A stretch of 64,000 nt of DNA from positions 247,515-311,514 of the forward strand of contig NZ_JACJRV010000002.1 of NCBI RefSeq assembly GCF_014697475.1, read 5' to 3'. A model generated the notes under the pieces. It was not told the origin of the DNA, did not search any database, and worked only from the letters and a program-made list of their open reading frames with translations. Below are positions 19,190-28,205 of this stretch, piece by piece (position 1 is the first letter of the stretch; the number at the start of each line of letters is the position of its first letter). Both the position numbers and the translations under genes were made by a program. This DNA is from Nostoc sp. FACHB-152 (GTDB taxonomy: Bacteria > Cyanobacteriota > Cyanobacteriia > Cyanobacteriales > Nostocaceae).

Positions 19190-19321
19190 TAAAAATCTCC
19201 TGGCACTGCCATAAAAATTATTACTTTTTTATCAATCGTAACGTAGGGAAGGGGAATAGGGAGTAGGCAGTAGGGAATAGGGTAATTTCTACTACTCCCA
19301 CTCACCACCCCCACTCCCTAA

Positions 19322-20395
19322 TTAAGAAGTTGGTTGTTGATCTGGGAACATACACTTATCAGAATCGCAACCACTGGGGCCGGCTTCTGTTAACTCGCCG
19401 GAATCGTAGCGACTGAGTACAGCACAGAAATCATCAGTTTTGCGTCGCGCTAGCACTTCTTGAGATAAACGCTCATAAGTTGCTTTGTCTATTGGCTCAA
19501 ATGGCAAGCGGGGAAATGATTGTAAATCGTCAAATCGTGCTAACAGTGCGGCGGAAATATAGCCCTCATCATTTTGGATGACTTCGTAAATTCGCGCTCC
19601 CAAAGGTTCAACTTCATCAGCACGTAGTTCTAGGGTAGCTGATGTGTTGTGGGTGACGTAATGACGCTGAACTTGCATAACAAAATCAAATTGAGCTAAG
19701 ACAGAAAACTTAGAAACATCAATTTGATCAGCACCAGGTAAATCAGCCCAAGGTACGGCGACAGGAATTTCTACTAACCATTCACTGACGCGGGGATCGA
19801 AGGGATCATTTAATAAATTTCCCTGTTCATCCTTGTCAGATTGGGAGGGAATGACATGATACCCATAGTCAATACAAGCTAAGGCTACTGGGTCATTTTT
19901 GCGGAAAGTGATCCGGCGAATAAATCTTTGAGCTTTGGGTGGATGCCAACCAGAACTAGCACCAGATAACAGAGATTTAGTTCCACTGGGTTGGACTGTA
20001 GTACAACGATTAGGACGTTTGAGATGATGGCGATCGCAATAATCCCACACTGCCTTATGTACTACTTCTTTCCAAAAGCTGAGATATTTTTCTTCTTGGT
20101 GCTTAAATGCTAACCCTTGGGGAGTTGCAGGTCTACCTTCTGCCCACCAGCGCAACCAGTCCACACCAAAAGCATGGACAAAGAAATCAAATAAACCAGT
20201 AAAAGAAACTCCCACAATTGGGTCTAATTCTCGACTGTATTGATAGCGCGGTTCTAAAAATTTATGATTCAAAAGTGTGGCTACAGATAACGCCCCAGCA
20301 GTGAAAGCTTCCTCTTGTTCTTTATAGTTAAATGGGTCAATTTGATTGAGATGAATCTCTGAAAGATTACAGTGAAAATTGCTACCAATAATTTC
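19322..20395 (-). CDS. nrdJ: B12-dependent ribonucleotide reductase, exon 2 (C-terminal part)
   Basis: Exon 2 of nrdJ encodes 357 residues starting EIIGSNFHCNLSEIHLNQ. A frame with an ATG at 20398 exists, but that ATG is the last triplet of the intron and not a genuine start. Joining to exon 1 restores NPCG|EIIGSNFHC, the invariant active-site motif. Visible features are the second reducible Cys in NFHC, PSGTKSLLSGASSGWHPP, the phosphate-binding TTVQPSGTKS region, and a C-terminal CDSDKC pair that should shuttle electrons from thioredoxin. The spliced protein would be 768 residues, the size of cyanobacterial class II enzymes. It reduces ribonucleotides using adenosylcobalamin. Confidence 0.93.
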   Translation of the reverse strand, partial: EIIGSNFHCNLSEIHLNQIDPFNYKEQEEAFTAGALSVATLLNHKFLEPRYQYSRELDPIVGVSFTGLFDFFVHAFGVDWLRWWAEGRPATPQGLAFKHQEEKYLSFWKEVVHKAVWDYCDRHHLKRPNRCTTVQPSGTKSLLSGASSGWHPPKAQRFIRRITFRKNDPVALACIDYGYHVIPSQSDKDEQGNLLNDPFDPRVSEWLVEIPVAVPWADLPGADQIDVSKFSVLAQFDFVMQVQRHYVTHNTSATLELRADEVEPLGARIYEVIQNDEGYISAALLARFDDLQSFPRLPFEPIDKATYERLSQEVLARRKTDDFCAVLSRYDSGELTEAGPSGCDSDKCMFPDQQPTS

Positions 20396-20683
20396 CATTT
20401 TTGTTAACCCAGAGGCTCTTTATCCTCTAGTTCTACGAGTTCTTTATTCCTCGTAGATCCGACTATATTTTCTACTAAAAATTTAGTAGCCGGAGACTCG
20501 TGGAGCCGTTTTTAGAACGGAGGTAAAACCTAGATTATATTCTTTTTAAACCACGGGCTTAAAAAGTTTCACTCTCTAGTCTGTACAGTATCTAAGGCTT
20601 TTTAGTTCCTTTGATTACCTCGGTATTCCCAATCGCAGGGTTCACCGATTTTCCCCGGTGTTTAACGTGAGGCAAAATTACTT
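20396..20683 (-). ncRNA. Group I self-splicing intron in nrdJ (288 nt, no ORF)
   Basis: It interrupts nrdJ in phase 0 just after the active-site NPCG codons. The preceding exon ends in U and the intron ends in G, the group I rule. P1: exon CGUGUGGU pairs with intron GCCUCACG, including the U-G wobble at the splice site and one U-U mismatch. P10: intron AAUUUU, directly before that strand, pairs with 3' exon GAAAUU. P4 (CGGU/ACCG) encloses a P5 hairpin (CCC/GGG), and AATACCGAGGTAA resembles the Q element. P7 is CAGACTA with AATATAGTC (S element). P8 is CTTTTTAA/TTTAAAAAG. P9 is CTACGAG/CTCGTAG, followed by an AGAGG/CCTCT hairpin. No homing endonuclease is present. Confidence 0.92.
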
Positions 20684-21916
20684 ACCACACGGATTTAAAC
20701 CAAAACGAGCTAAACGATGTTCTAATTCATTAGCATCAATTTCTGGATAGCGTTGTTGTAACCAATCTTTAGCTTTTCCTTGCTCGTAAGCTTGTAAAAA
20801 CTCTTTTTTCAATGCTTGGGTAGAAAGCAAATCAATGTTAGCTCTCGCTACAGCTTCCCCAGCCCATTGAATCGCACCTTCGCCACTATAATATTGTTTC
20901 TGAACAGCTGCGATCGATTCTTCTAAGGTTGGCTTGCGGTGAAATACTCTGGTATGATTCGCCATCCGTAAAGCATCACGCTCAGGATCAATGCGCCAGT
21001 TACCGTTTTCATCTTGCTGCCAGAGGTTATCTTTGGCTGTAGCTCCTAATTGATCTTCAGCAGTAAACTGACGCATACCAGCTGATCGCCGGATGTTACC
21101 TGCAACAATTGTTACAGCAGCTTGATCAATTAATAAGCAGCATTCAACAGAATTTAATTGTCTGCCTAAAGCTTTGTTTAAGATGTCAGCACAACGCTGA
21201 TAAAGTCCCGGTAATTTCACAGGATTGGCAACACCGCCAAAACCGTTAAGGGTTTCGCCAGCTTGACGGACATCGCTCAGATCAATAAATACTTCTACTT
21301 CACCAGTAAATCTTTCATCCGTGGAAAGCTCTAAGAGGGTTTGATAAGATGCAACCCAACCTTCCCGGCTATCGCCAACATGAATGGTAACGCGGTTGCC
21401 TTCTATATCGGTTTGTGTAAATTCACGACGTAAGTTTTTCGGAGTGCTGCCGATTTCGCCTTGTACAGTGACATTGAGGTGATTACGGATGGCAGGCAGT
21501 TGATCAATATACTGTGGTTCGATGATGGTTCCTGTGCCGCAGCCCATCATGGCCAAGTCCATCATCAAACCGAAGGCTTTCCAGTCTTGGAGATTGGTGG
21601 AGGTGCAATTATATCCGCCGGAGAAATTCTTGGGTTTGGTGATCCAATCTGTACCTCCTACCCACAACCAACGGCCACTAGGTAAAGCTTTGAGTTGGCG
21701 TTGTGTCTTTTCTAGAAGGGCTACTTCTTCAGGGCTAAGTTTACCTAATTCGATTAAGCCTTGGATGGTGCGATCGCACACCTCATCCCAAGATTCTCTC
21801 AGACCTGCCGCAGTTCGGCGGCTATAAGTCCTAAAAAATACAGGATTCGCTGCTGGCGCGGTTTCGGGAAACGTTGCACCCTGACGTTTTTTTTCAAGCT
21901 CTCGAACCATAATCAA
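20684..21916 (-). CDS. nrdJ: B12-dependent ribonucleotide reductase, exon 1 (N-terminal part)
   Basis: Exon 1 encodes 411 residues and ends at the codon for Gly411 of the NPCGE motif; unspliced reading would add one Lys and hit TAA at 20678-20680. It contains the N-terminal disulfide-partner region SGGYNCTSTNLQDWKAFG, MGCGTGT and, at the very end, the catalytic thiyl-radical cysteine (Cys410). The intron therefore sits between the radical Cys and its neighbouring redox Cys, so both are lost unless splicing occurs. The product has the ATG at 21916 and is monocistronic. The reductase needs adenosylcobalamin, consistent with cobB in the window. Assignment as class II (NrdJ) follows from NPCG plus the C-terminal Cys pair in exon 2. 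Confidence 0.93.
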
Positions 21917-22030
21917 GTCTTGTTGGTTTTGAACAGATTACGACTATACGCCAAGTAGGTTGAGGATAAAAGATTGCAAAATTTTCCACTTTGCGCTAGG
22001 TCTGTAGCTGTACCAATTGCAACGCACACA

Positions 22031-22609
22031 ATGTCTCTTGCTCCTTGGCGAGGTGCGATCGCTCGCGCTCTGCATCGCAACCGTAGTCTTGTATACGCTC
22101 GTTACCTACAATTGGCTACAGTCCGGGCAGATAATCGTCCTGCTAATCGAACTGTTGTCTTTCGTGACTTTCTCAAAGATACCAATCAGCTAAAATTTAT
22201 CACTGATACGCGTAGCGATAAAATTGACCAAATAAAAACCCAACATTGGGCGGAAGCCTGCTGGTATTTCCCCAACTCGCGCGAACAGTTTCGTATTGCA
22301 GGCCGCTTGACTTTGGTAGATAGTGATAACGATGTACTACAATCAGCCCGCCTCACTACTTGGCAAGAATTAAGTGATGCGGCTAGGTTACAATTTGCTT
22401 GGCCTCATCCTGGTAAACCTAGGGACGCAGCACCAGAAGCTTTTACACCACCAGCACCCGACCCTTTGCAACCAGTATCAAACTTTTGCTTACTATTACT
22501 TGATCCCGTGCAGGTTGATCATTTAGAGTTGCGGGGCGAACCACAAAATAGAAGCATTTATCAGCTTGATGAAAATCAACAATGGTTTTGTGAGGAGGTT
22601 AATCCTTAA
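22031..22609 (+). CDS. FMN-binding split-barrel protein (pyridoxamine-phosphate-oxidase-like, Alr4036 type)
   Basis: A 192-residue split-barrel flavoprotein-fold protein. From MSLAPWRGAIARALHRNRSL it follows the Alr4036 (PF12766-like) pattern, with LATVRADNRPANRTVVFRDF, FITDTRSDKIDQI and EACWYFPNSREQFRIAGRL. The C terminus has the PNPOx-like DHLELRGEPQNRSIYQLD. The start was set at the ATG at 22031; the frame runs further upstream but only from an ATT. These proteins probably bind FMN; the substrate is unknown, and true PdxH activity should not be assumed. It is divergent from nrdJ. Confidence 0.85.
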   Translation: MSLAPWRGAIARALHRNRSLVYARYLQLATVRADNRPANRTVVFRDFLKDTNQLKFITDTRSDKIDQIKTQHWAEACWYFPNSREQFRIAGRLTLVDSDNDVLQSARLTTWQELSDAARLQFAWPHPGKPRDAAPEAFTPPAPDPLQPVSNFCLLLLDPVQVDHLELRGEPQNRSIYQLDENQQWFCEEVNP

Positions 22610-22780
22610 GAAGGGGCTAGGGAAGCAGAGGAGCAGGGGGGCAGGGGAGCTTTTTAGTTAACTCTAGAATTGACATAAACCACTATTGTAAGTTTTCTCT
22701 GCCAACTTCTGTGTATTGAAAAACACAGGACTTTTCCAGTGATACAAAAAATCATGTTTTAAAGCAAGGGGTTTAGGCGT

Positions 22781-23545
22781 TTAAATACCTGCACCATCAA
22801 GAAATTCTTGTATAGCTTTATCTCTGAGGCTACATAAAGGAGCTTCTTGTTTTGGTTCTGGTTCATTGTCAGCAAAAGCACCAACTAAAACAGGTGTTTT
22901 CGCAGCAGGTTGTCGGCTTTGTATAGTTTGAATTTGTTGTTCTAATGCTTCAATGCGATCGACTAAAGCGCGAATGACTTCGGCTTCTGAGTCAGGTAAG
23001 TTGTTGTGTTCAAGAGGCGCAACCCTGACTCCAGAACGATAGACAATCCGCCCAGGAATGCCCACAACAGTACAATCAGAAGGCACATCTCTGAGAACGA
23101 CTGACCCCGCGCCAATGCGGACGTTATTACCAATGTGAATATTGCCCAGTACCTTTGCACCAGCACCGACTACAACATTTTCACCGACTGTAGGGTGACG
23201 TTTACCGCTTTGTTTACCAGTACCCCCTAAAGTCACACCTTGATAAATCAAAGCATAATCCCCAACGATCGCAGTTTCACCAATAACTACACCCATCCCG
23301 TGGTCAATAAATACGCCTTGCCCAATTGTTGCGCCTGGGTGAATTTCAATACCCGTCAAAAACCGCGATAGGTGGGAAATGAAACGGGGAATAAAAGGCA
23401 AACCAAGATGATGTAGCCAGTGCGCCAGCCGATGAAAAAGCAAGGCTTGCAAACCAGGGTAACAAACCAATACTTCTAACCAGTTACGGGCGGCTGGGTC
23501 ACGTTCAAAGATAATGCGGAAATCAGCACGTAGTGTAGATAGCAC
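22781..23545 (-). CDS. cysE: Serine O-acetyltransferase
   Basis: A 254-residue enzyme making O-acetylserine from serine and acetyl-CoA, the first step of cysteine synthesis. The N-terminal helical domain ([20 protein letters not shown]) is followed by the left-handed beta-helix of hexapeptide repeats: [54 protein letters not shown]. The catalytic His is in IDHG, and the C-terminal tail (about 190-254) is longer than in the minimal enzyme. It appears monocistronic. Together with the ssu operon this is the window's second sulfur-assimilation locus, but no shared regulation is visible. Confidence 0.95.
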   Translation of the reverse strand: MLSTLRADFRIIFERDPAARNWLEVLVCYPGLQALLFHRLAHWLHHLGLPFIPRFISHLSRFLTGIEIHPGATIGQGVFIDHGMGVVIGETAIVGDYALIYQGVTLGGTGKQSGKRHPTVGENVVVGAGAKVLGNIHIGNNVRIGAGSVVLRDVPSDCTVVGIPGRIVYRSGVRVAPLEHNNLPDSEAEVIRALVDRIEALEQQIQTIQSRQPAAKTPVLVGAFADNEPEPKQEAPLCSLRDKAIQEFLDGAGI

Positions 23546-23719
23546 GAAATAGTACCCTCGGAAAGCAAAACGAGTACCATACCATATTATCTTTTTCAGT
23601 GCTATTTAGATTTTCTTGCTTTATGTCTCAAGAAACAAGGCAGGAGGCAGGAGGGAAAAGGGTTTGAGTAGTTTGTTTCCTTCGTCGTGGGCTTGTGCGG
23701 TTGTTCGTAATTCACCCGT

Positions 23720-24211
23720 TTATTTCTTGTAAACTCTAATTAACGGTGTCAGCTTTGGTTGATTGGGATTAGTTAGGTCTAATTTATAAGCTGTGTTTAA
23801 TATATCTTCTGTTTTCTTGCCTTTGACTGTAATTATAAAATTTGCTGTTTGAAGGTTCTCCCTTCCAACTTTTTCAATCACCTTGTCTTGAATAATCGAC
23901 ACATTTTTTAATCTTTCTGGTAGCCGTTTATTGGGCTTCCAGAGGCATAAAACATTTGTAGAGTTGGGAAATTTTAGTAGTTGGAGAGTGTATTTTTGAT
24001 TATTAACTTTAAAATGAGACGACTGTAAGATTACAGCTTGATTTTGTGGTAGGATTTTGCGAAATACTTCTGGCGTTCTTTCATGACGGTTGCAGTTTCT
24101 ATCGATAATTGGTTCTCCAGCAAATGCAGGCTTTAATAAGATTGATACACTTGCAGTGTAGAAACTGAAACTTGTTAAAGTAAAAGCAATAAATTTAGAG
24201 TAATTAAGCAT
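23720..24211 (-). CDS. Secreted hypothetical protein
   Basis: About 163 residues from the ATG at 24211; a frame nine codons longer opens at 24238, but the shorter start gives a clean signal peptide (MLNYSKFIAFTLTSF, cleaved near KPAFAGEP). The mature part has two Cys (RNCNRH and VLCLWKP) that could form a disulfide in the periplasm, and no recognised domain. It lies between cysE and recJ on the same strand, with 40-170 nt gaps. No function is proposed. Confidence 0.6.
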   Translation of the reverse strand: MLNYSKFIAFTLTSFSFYTASVSILLKPAFAGEPIIDRNCNRHERTPEVFRKILPQNQAVILQSSHFKVNNQKYTLQLLKFPNSTNVLCLWKPNKRLPERLKNVSIIQDKVIEKVGRENLQTANFIITVKGKKTEDILNTAYKLDLTNPNQPKLTPLIRVYKK

Positions 24212-24278
24212 AACTTTAATTATTAGTATTGCCATCAACGACGAAACGACAATTTAGGTTGTTCCTCAAACGTAATAA

Positions 24279-26615
24279 CTAATAGTCATTAACCATAGCG
24301 ACAACAGTAGATAAAGGTACTTCGGCAAAGTACTGTTGTTGAAATTGTTCTTCGCTGATGGTGGCTAAAAATTGGGCAATGGCTGTATCAGCATCAGTTT
24401 GAGAAACATTGCTGGTATTGCTGGTGATTTGTAAAGAACGGTCGTTTCTGATAACTATGAATCCACAATATTTTAAAGCTTTGATGCCTAAAAGTAAGGA
24501 GCGATCGCTTATCTTTAGTTTGTCTAAAAGTTGGCTGCGGGTAACTGGTTGGTTTGTGCGACTAAAATATTTAGCAATTCCTACAAGAGTGACCCAAATT
24601 TCTTGTGGTGGTTGGTGGATAGGTTTAGACCAAGCAAGGACTAATTGTTGATTATTATAGAGCGTTCTTTGCCACCAAGCACGCAAATTATCCCAACTAG
24701 TGGGGCATTCTTCTAAGATGAATGTGGGAGTGGGGAGTGGCGAGTAGGGAGTGGGTAAATGGCGATAATCTAAGATTTGTGCTGAGTGTTGTTTTTGGAG
24801 TTCTAATTCCTCACTAGGACGGACGGCAATTAATCGAATTTCGTAGCGTTTTTTGAAACTGTTGTAATCTAATTCTGCAATGCAGTCACATCGACCAGGA
24901 GGTAATTCATCTTTGTAATGACCCCACCACACACCAGGAAAAGGGCTTCTCGTTGATTCATCCCGAATATCAAATTCGGCTTTAATATACTGTACCTTTT
25001 TACCTTGCCAATCTTGTTGATTGCGATGCCAAGCATTTTCAAACCAACAGTTTTGAATGATTAATTTTGGTACAGGATTTCCCATACCACATGGTTCTAA
25101 TAGTTTGAGTTCTAAAAATAATTCTTTGCCTAAATCTGCTACAGTTACTTTTAAATCTGCTTGGACTGTGGGCATTAAATTTGTACTACCCAAAGATTGC
25201 CGCAATTGCTGATTTATTGCCTGTGTAAATAAGGGTATATTTTCCACTGGTAAACTCAAACCAGCAGCAAAGGGATGCCCACCAAAGCGATGCAATAAAT
25301 ATGCTTGGTCTTTGACTAATTGGTATAAATCAACAGAATTAATAGAACGGGCGGAACCTCTGGCTAGGGGAGTTGGGAGTTGGGAGTTGGGAGTTGGGAG
25401 TGTTTCTAAGCCGCCATTCCCTTCTGTACTTAGTAGGATAGTCGGTCTGCCTGTTTCTTGGGCAACTTGTCCTGCGACTAGACCTAAAACACCTGCTGGC
25501 CACTGAGAATCTTCCAGAACGATGACGCTGGTGGTGGATAAGTCTAGTTGATTCAGCTTTTGGGCGACTTGGGTTTGTACATCTTTTTGTAAAGACTTGC
25601 GGCGGGTGTTGGCGAGTTCTGTTGCTTCTGCTAGTTCATTGCAACGTTTAGTATCCCGACTAGTTAACAATTCAACACAAAAACTTGCATCGCCTTGAAT
25701 CCGGCTGACGGCGTTAATGCGTGGCCCTAAACCGAAAGAAATATCTGTGGGGCGATCGCCACTTTTTTGGCACAATTCTAATAATCGTCCTACCCCTGGC
25801 CTTCTTCTGGCTGATGCTGGTTGTTTAAAATCTGCTTGCAGTCGTTGAATTCCCAACTGTGCCAAATATCGACAATCACCTTTTAACTGCACTAAATCAG
25901 CAATTAACCCAACTGCAACTAAATCTAATAAATTCTCCAATGGGTCTTTGGGAATATGCGGCAGAGTTTGATAAAGTGCTTCTACTAATTTGTAGGCAAC
26001 CGCTACCCCAGAAAGGTTAAATAAAGGATGTTCGCCCTGTAAATAGCGCGGATTAATAATTGCTGTAACTGGTGGGCGTTGGGCTGGTAATGTGTGATGA
26101 TCTGTGACTATCACATCTATACCTAATTGTTTGGCATAAATAATTTCATCAATATTTGTGCTACCCGTGTCACAAGTAACTATTAATGTAAAGCCTTGTT
26201 TTGCTAAATTATCTATTCCTTGATTATTGAGTCCGTGAGATTCTCTGAGGCGGTTAGGAATGTAATAAGTTAACCCAACATTTTGCTGAAAAAACTGCCC
26301 TAAACCATCCCACAAAACAGCACTAGAAGTAATACCATCAGCATCAAAATCTCCCCAAATTGCCACTTTTTCACCAGCATTGCGCGCTTGTTGTAGTCTT
26401 TTTACTGCCAAGTGCATTTCTTCTCCAAATTCAAAAGGAGAAGCTGGTTGATAAGTTTGATAGTTAACAAAAGCGGCTAATTGTTGAGTATCTTTAATTC
26501 CCCGTTGCCATAATAATTGCGCTGCATAAATACCACTTGATGCAGGCGTATACTCTTTTACTGCTTGAATAAACCAATCTGGTGGTTGTTCAGTTGTTGC
26601 AAGAATCCATTGCAT
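24279..26615 (-). CDS. recJ: Single-stranded-DNA-specific exonuclease RecJ
   Basis: About 778 residues from ATG 26615. A frame with ATG 26630 exists, but that ATG is inside a TGACCAATGAC spacer repeat. RecJ degrades 5' ends of single-stranded DNA in recombination and mismatch repair. DHH-family motifs are clear: VAIWGDFDADGITS (motif I), TCDTGSTN, VTDHHTLP (motif III) and the DHHA1 segment HRFGGHPFAAGLSLP. The C-terminal extension (after about 560) is typical of cyanobacterial RecJ. Two heptamer-repeat tracts lie within the coding sequence at about residues 405-417 and 620-632, encoding LPTPNSQLPTP and LPTPYSPLPTP. They keep the frame and fall between conserved motifs. Confidence 0.94.
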   Translation of the reverse strand: MQWILATTEQPPDWFIQAVKEYTPASSGIYAAQLLWQRGIKDTQQLAAFVNYQTYQPASPFEFGEEMHLAVKRLQQARNAGEKVAIWGDFDADGITSSAVLWDGLGQFFQQNVGLTYYIPNRLRESHGLNNQGIDNLAKQGFTLIVTCDTGSTNIDEIIYAKQLGIDVIVTDHHTLPAQRPPVTAIINPRYLQGEHPLFNLSGVAVAYKLVEALYQTLPHIPKDPLENLLDLVAVGLIADLVQLKGDCRYLAQLGIQRLQADFKQPASARRRPGVGRLLELCQKSGDRPTDISFGLGPRINAVSRIQGDASFCVELLTSRDTKRCNELAEATELANTRRKSLQKDVQTQVAQKLNQLDLSTTSVIVLEDSQWPAGVLGLVAGQVAQETGRPTILLSTEGNGGLETLPTPNSQLPTPLARGSARSINSVDLYQLVKDQAYLLHRFGGHPFAAGLSLPVENIPLFTQAINQQLRQSLGSTNLMPTVQADLKVTVADLGKELFLELKLLEPCGMGNPVPKLIIQNCWFENAWHRNQQDWQGKKVQYIKAEFDIRDESTRSPFPGVWWGHYKDELPPGRCDCIAELDYNSFKKRYEIRLIAVRPSEELELQKQHSAQILDYRHLPTPYSPLPTPTFILEECPTSWDNLRAWWQRTLYNNQQLVLAWSKPIHQPPQEIWVTLVGIAKYFSRTNQPVTRSQLLDKLKISDRSLLLGIKALKYCGFIVIRNDRSLQITSNTSNVSQTDADTAIAQFLATISEEQFQQQYFAEVPLSTVVAMVNDY
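24724..24755. repeat. STRR-type heptamer repeat inside recJ (C-terminal part)
   Basis: GGGAGTG/GCGAGTA/GGGAGTG units in the recJ frame, read on the minus strand as LPTPYSPLPTP. Confidence 0.75.
25368..25402. repeat. Five tandem GGGAGTT heptamers inside recJ
   Basis: Four exact copies of GGGAGTT and a fifth GGGAGTG (35 bp). The number of units is not a multiple of three, so neighbouring bases must have been gained or lost with it to keep the frame. It encodes LPTPNSQLPTP. Confidence 0.88.
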
Positions 26616-26669
26616 TTTGTCATTGGTCATTGGTCATTGGTTATTTGCTCACTCTCTAACCTCTAGCCC

Positions 26670-27299
26670 CTAATCTTCACTGATTTGCTGTTCACTTACT
26701 AAGGGATTTAACACTACTTCATTGATCACACCTTCAACTTTCCGAGCGCGAATTGCCGGACGCGATCGCCTATAACCTGCTCTTTCTGCTTTTTGGTGTT
26801 CGTAATCTATTAGTCTGCCATAATATGGGTGCTTGCTTAAATTCATCGACAAAAAAATATGCTGGCGGATATTACCAAAACCTTTGCGATTAAAAAATTT
26901 AACTGCTGGTACATTTGTGGGATCAGTATCTACTAACATAAATCTTGCCCCATCTTCAATCATCCGGGCAACAACTTTATCAACTAGTTTGTCAGCCACC
27001 CCTTGTCTTTGAAATTTGGGGCTAACACCTAGCCACACAATATAACCATAAGTCCAGGATGCTTTGGTAATAATAGTTCCTAAAATAAATCCTGCGATTT
27101 CTCCGTTAGTTTCAGCAACTAAGCAATATTCTGGGTCTGTGTTATAAAGTCCAATTACTTCCCATTCATCCCAAGTTCGATATAGATATGGATATAAATC
27201 GCTGGTAAATAATTCTTCTCCTAAATGGTAGACGGGAGCGATATCATCAATTCCTAATTCGCGGACATAAACTGCATCGCTGTCATCAAAGTTAGTCAT
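26670..27299 (-). CDS. GNAT-family N-acetyltransferase (RimI-like)
   Basis: A 209-residue acetyltransferase: VYVRELGIDDIAPVYHLGEE (beta-1), YIVWLGVSPKFQRQGVADKL with the acetyl-CoA loop RQGVAD at about 115-120, and FNRKGFGNIRQHIFLSMNL (motif B). The C-terminal tail after about 165 is rich in Arg/Lys (RAGYRRSRPAIRARK). It follows the SDR gene by only 17 nt, and this whole spacer is made of a dispersed-repeat fragment (27298-27321) that also supplies the first two bases of its ATG. The substrate is unknown; the RimI label reflects similarity only. Confidence 0.85.
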   Translation of the reverse strand: MTNFDDSDAVYVRELGIDDIAPVYHLGEELFTSDLYPYLYRTWDEWEVIGLYNTDPEYCLVAETNGEIAGFILGTIITKASWTYGYIVWLGVSPKFQRQGVADKLVDKVVARMIEDGARFMLVDTDPTNVPAVKFFNRKGFGNIRQHIFLSMNLSKHPYYGRLIDYEHQKAERAGYRRSRPAIRARKVEGVINEVVLNPLVSEQQISED

Positions 27300-27321
27300 A
27301 TAGGAATCCGGTTTGATTACT
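27298..27321 (-). repeat. Partial copy (24 bp) of the 39-bp dispersed repeat
   Basis: On the minus strand it reads AGTAATCAAACC then GGATTCCTATAT, identical to the 3' 24 bp of the copy at 63763-63801. It contains the TAA stop of the SDR gene and overlaps the ATG of the GNAT gene. Confidence 0.85.
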
Positions 27322-27997
27322 CATCCAAACTAAATTCGGTAAATTCGGGTTTTCCAAACAGCATATTTTTATCTACTGCTGACAATATTTTATTATTGGT
27401 GCGAGTGTTATTTAAACAGCGACAAACTAAATGGGCGACATCTGCACGGTGGATGCTACCAATTATACGTGTATCTTCTGTTAACACACCGTTGTTTGTT
27501 GCTGGTTCTGATTTTAATCCACCAGGACGGATAATTGTGTAAATCAGCCCGCTAGTAATTAAATGTTGTTCGGCTTTGTCTTTTTCTAATAGAACTAATT
27601 GTAGCGCAGCCAATACTTGCGGAGACAATGCAGCAACACTATTACCAGTACCAATGGAAGTTACGAGAATAAACTTTTGTACCCCTGCTTTGACTGCGAC
27701 ATCTATCAGATTTTTATTTGCAGGATAATCGGGTCTTTCTGTATCTGTGGGTAACCCGCCAATAGTACTGATAACCGCGTCGATAGGTTCATCTGTCAGC
27801 ATTGCTTTTTCGACATCACTGACATTCATCGCATCGCCTACAACTACATCAACACCTGAGGCTGTTAATTCCGCAGCAGTAGATTCACTCCTCAGGAGTG
27901 CTTTCACTTTCAGTTTTTGTGCTGTTAGACATTTGGCAATTTCTCTACCAACACCCCGACTTGCTCCTGCTAAAAAAATACTAGATGCACTTGTCAT
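27317..27997 (-). CDS. NAD(P)-binding SDR/NmrA-like oxidoreductase
   Basis: A 226-residue atypical short-chain dehydrogenase. The dinucleotide-binding motif GASRGVGREIAK is at about residues 10-21, then VVVGDAMNVSDVEKAM, AVISTIGG, and KFILVTSIGTGNS with the Ser of the active-site region. The usual YxxxK is not obvious (DKAEQHLITSGLIYTIIRPGGL is in that position), as in NmrA/SDR_a5 proteins that bind cofactor without typical catalysis. It is the upstream partner of the GNAT gene, 17 nt apart, likely one transcript. The substrate is unknown. Confidence 0.85.
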   Translation of the reverse strand: MTSASSIFLAGASRGVGREIAKCLTAQKLKVKALLRSESTAAELTASGVDVVVGDAMNVSDVEKAMLTDEPIDAVISTIGGLPTDTERPDYPANKNLIDVAVKAGVQKFILVTSIGTGNSVAALSPQVLAALQLVLLEKDKAEQHLITSGLIYTIIRPGGLKSEPATNNGVLTEDTRIIGSIHRADVAHLVCRCLNNTRTNNKILSAVDKNMLFGKPEFTEFSLDE

Positions 27998-28086
27998 AAT
28001 TAATTACTGAACTACTGGTTACTTTCGCTCCAGGGATTTTATCAGAATTTCATAGTTGTTGCAGTTCCCTGTACCCTATTCTCTTA

Positions 28087-28125
28087 TACACAAGTATGTT
28101 CAGTAATTAAACCGGATTCCTATAT
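28087..28125 (+). repeat. 39-bp dispersed repeat, copy 1
   Basis: Begins TACACAAGTATGTTCAG and ends ACCGGATTCCTATAT. It differs from the copy at 63763 by one base. It lies downstream of the tyrosinase gene, in the same orientation as the copy at 30061. Confidence 0.9.
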
Positions 28126-28134
28126 CTTTTAGCA

Positions 28135-28164
28135 GTGATAGCAAAATTTACACTCTGCTATCAC
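28135..28164 (-). terminator. Putative terminator after the tyrosinase gene
   Basis: GTGATAGCA (28135-28143) and TGCTATCAC (28156-28164) form a perfect 9-bp stem about 40 nt past the tyrosinase stop. The following tract on the minus strand (TGCTAAAAG) is only weakly U-rich, so efficiency is uncertain. Confidence 0.6.
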
Positions 28165-28205
28165 CTCTTTCTTAAAATGCTTTGTCCGCTATCAAAAGCT
28201 TTTAG

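Noticed and set aside
20399-20677. Stop codon between two nrdJ halves read as a frameshift, gene split or intein
   Set aside because: The interval has no protein-coding features, and its ends obey group I splice rules with P1/P10 pairings that restore NPCGE exactly.
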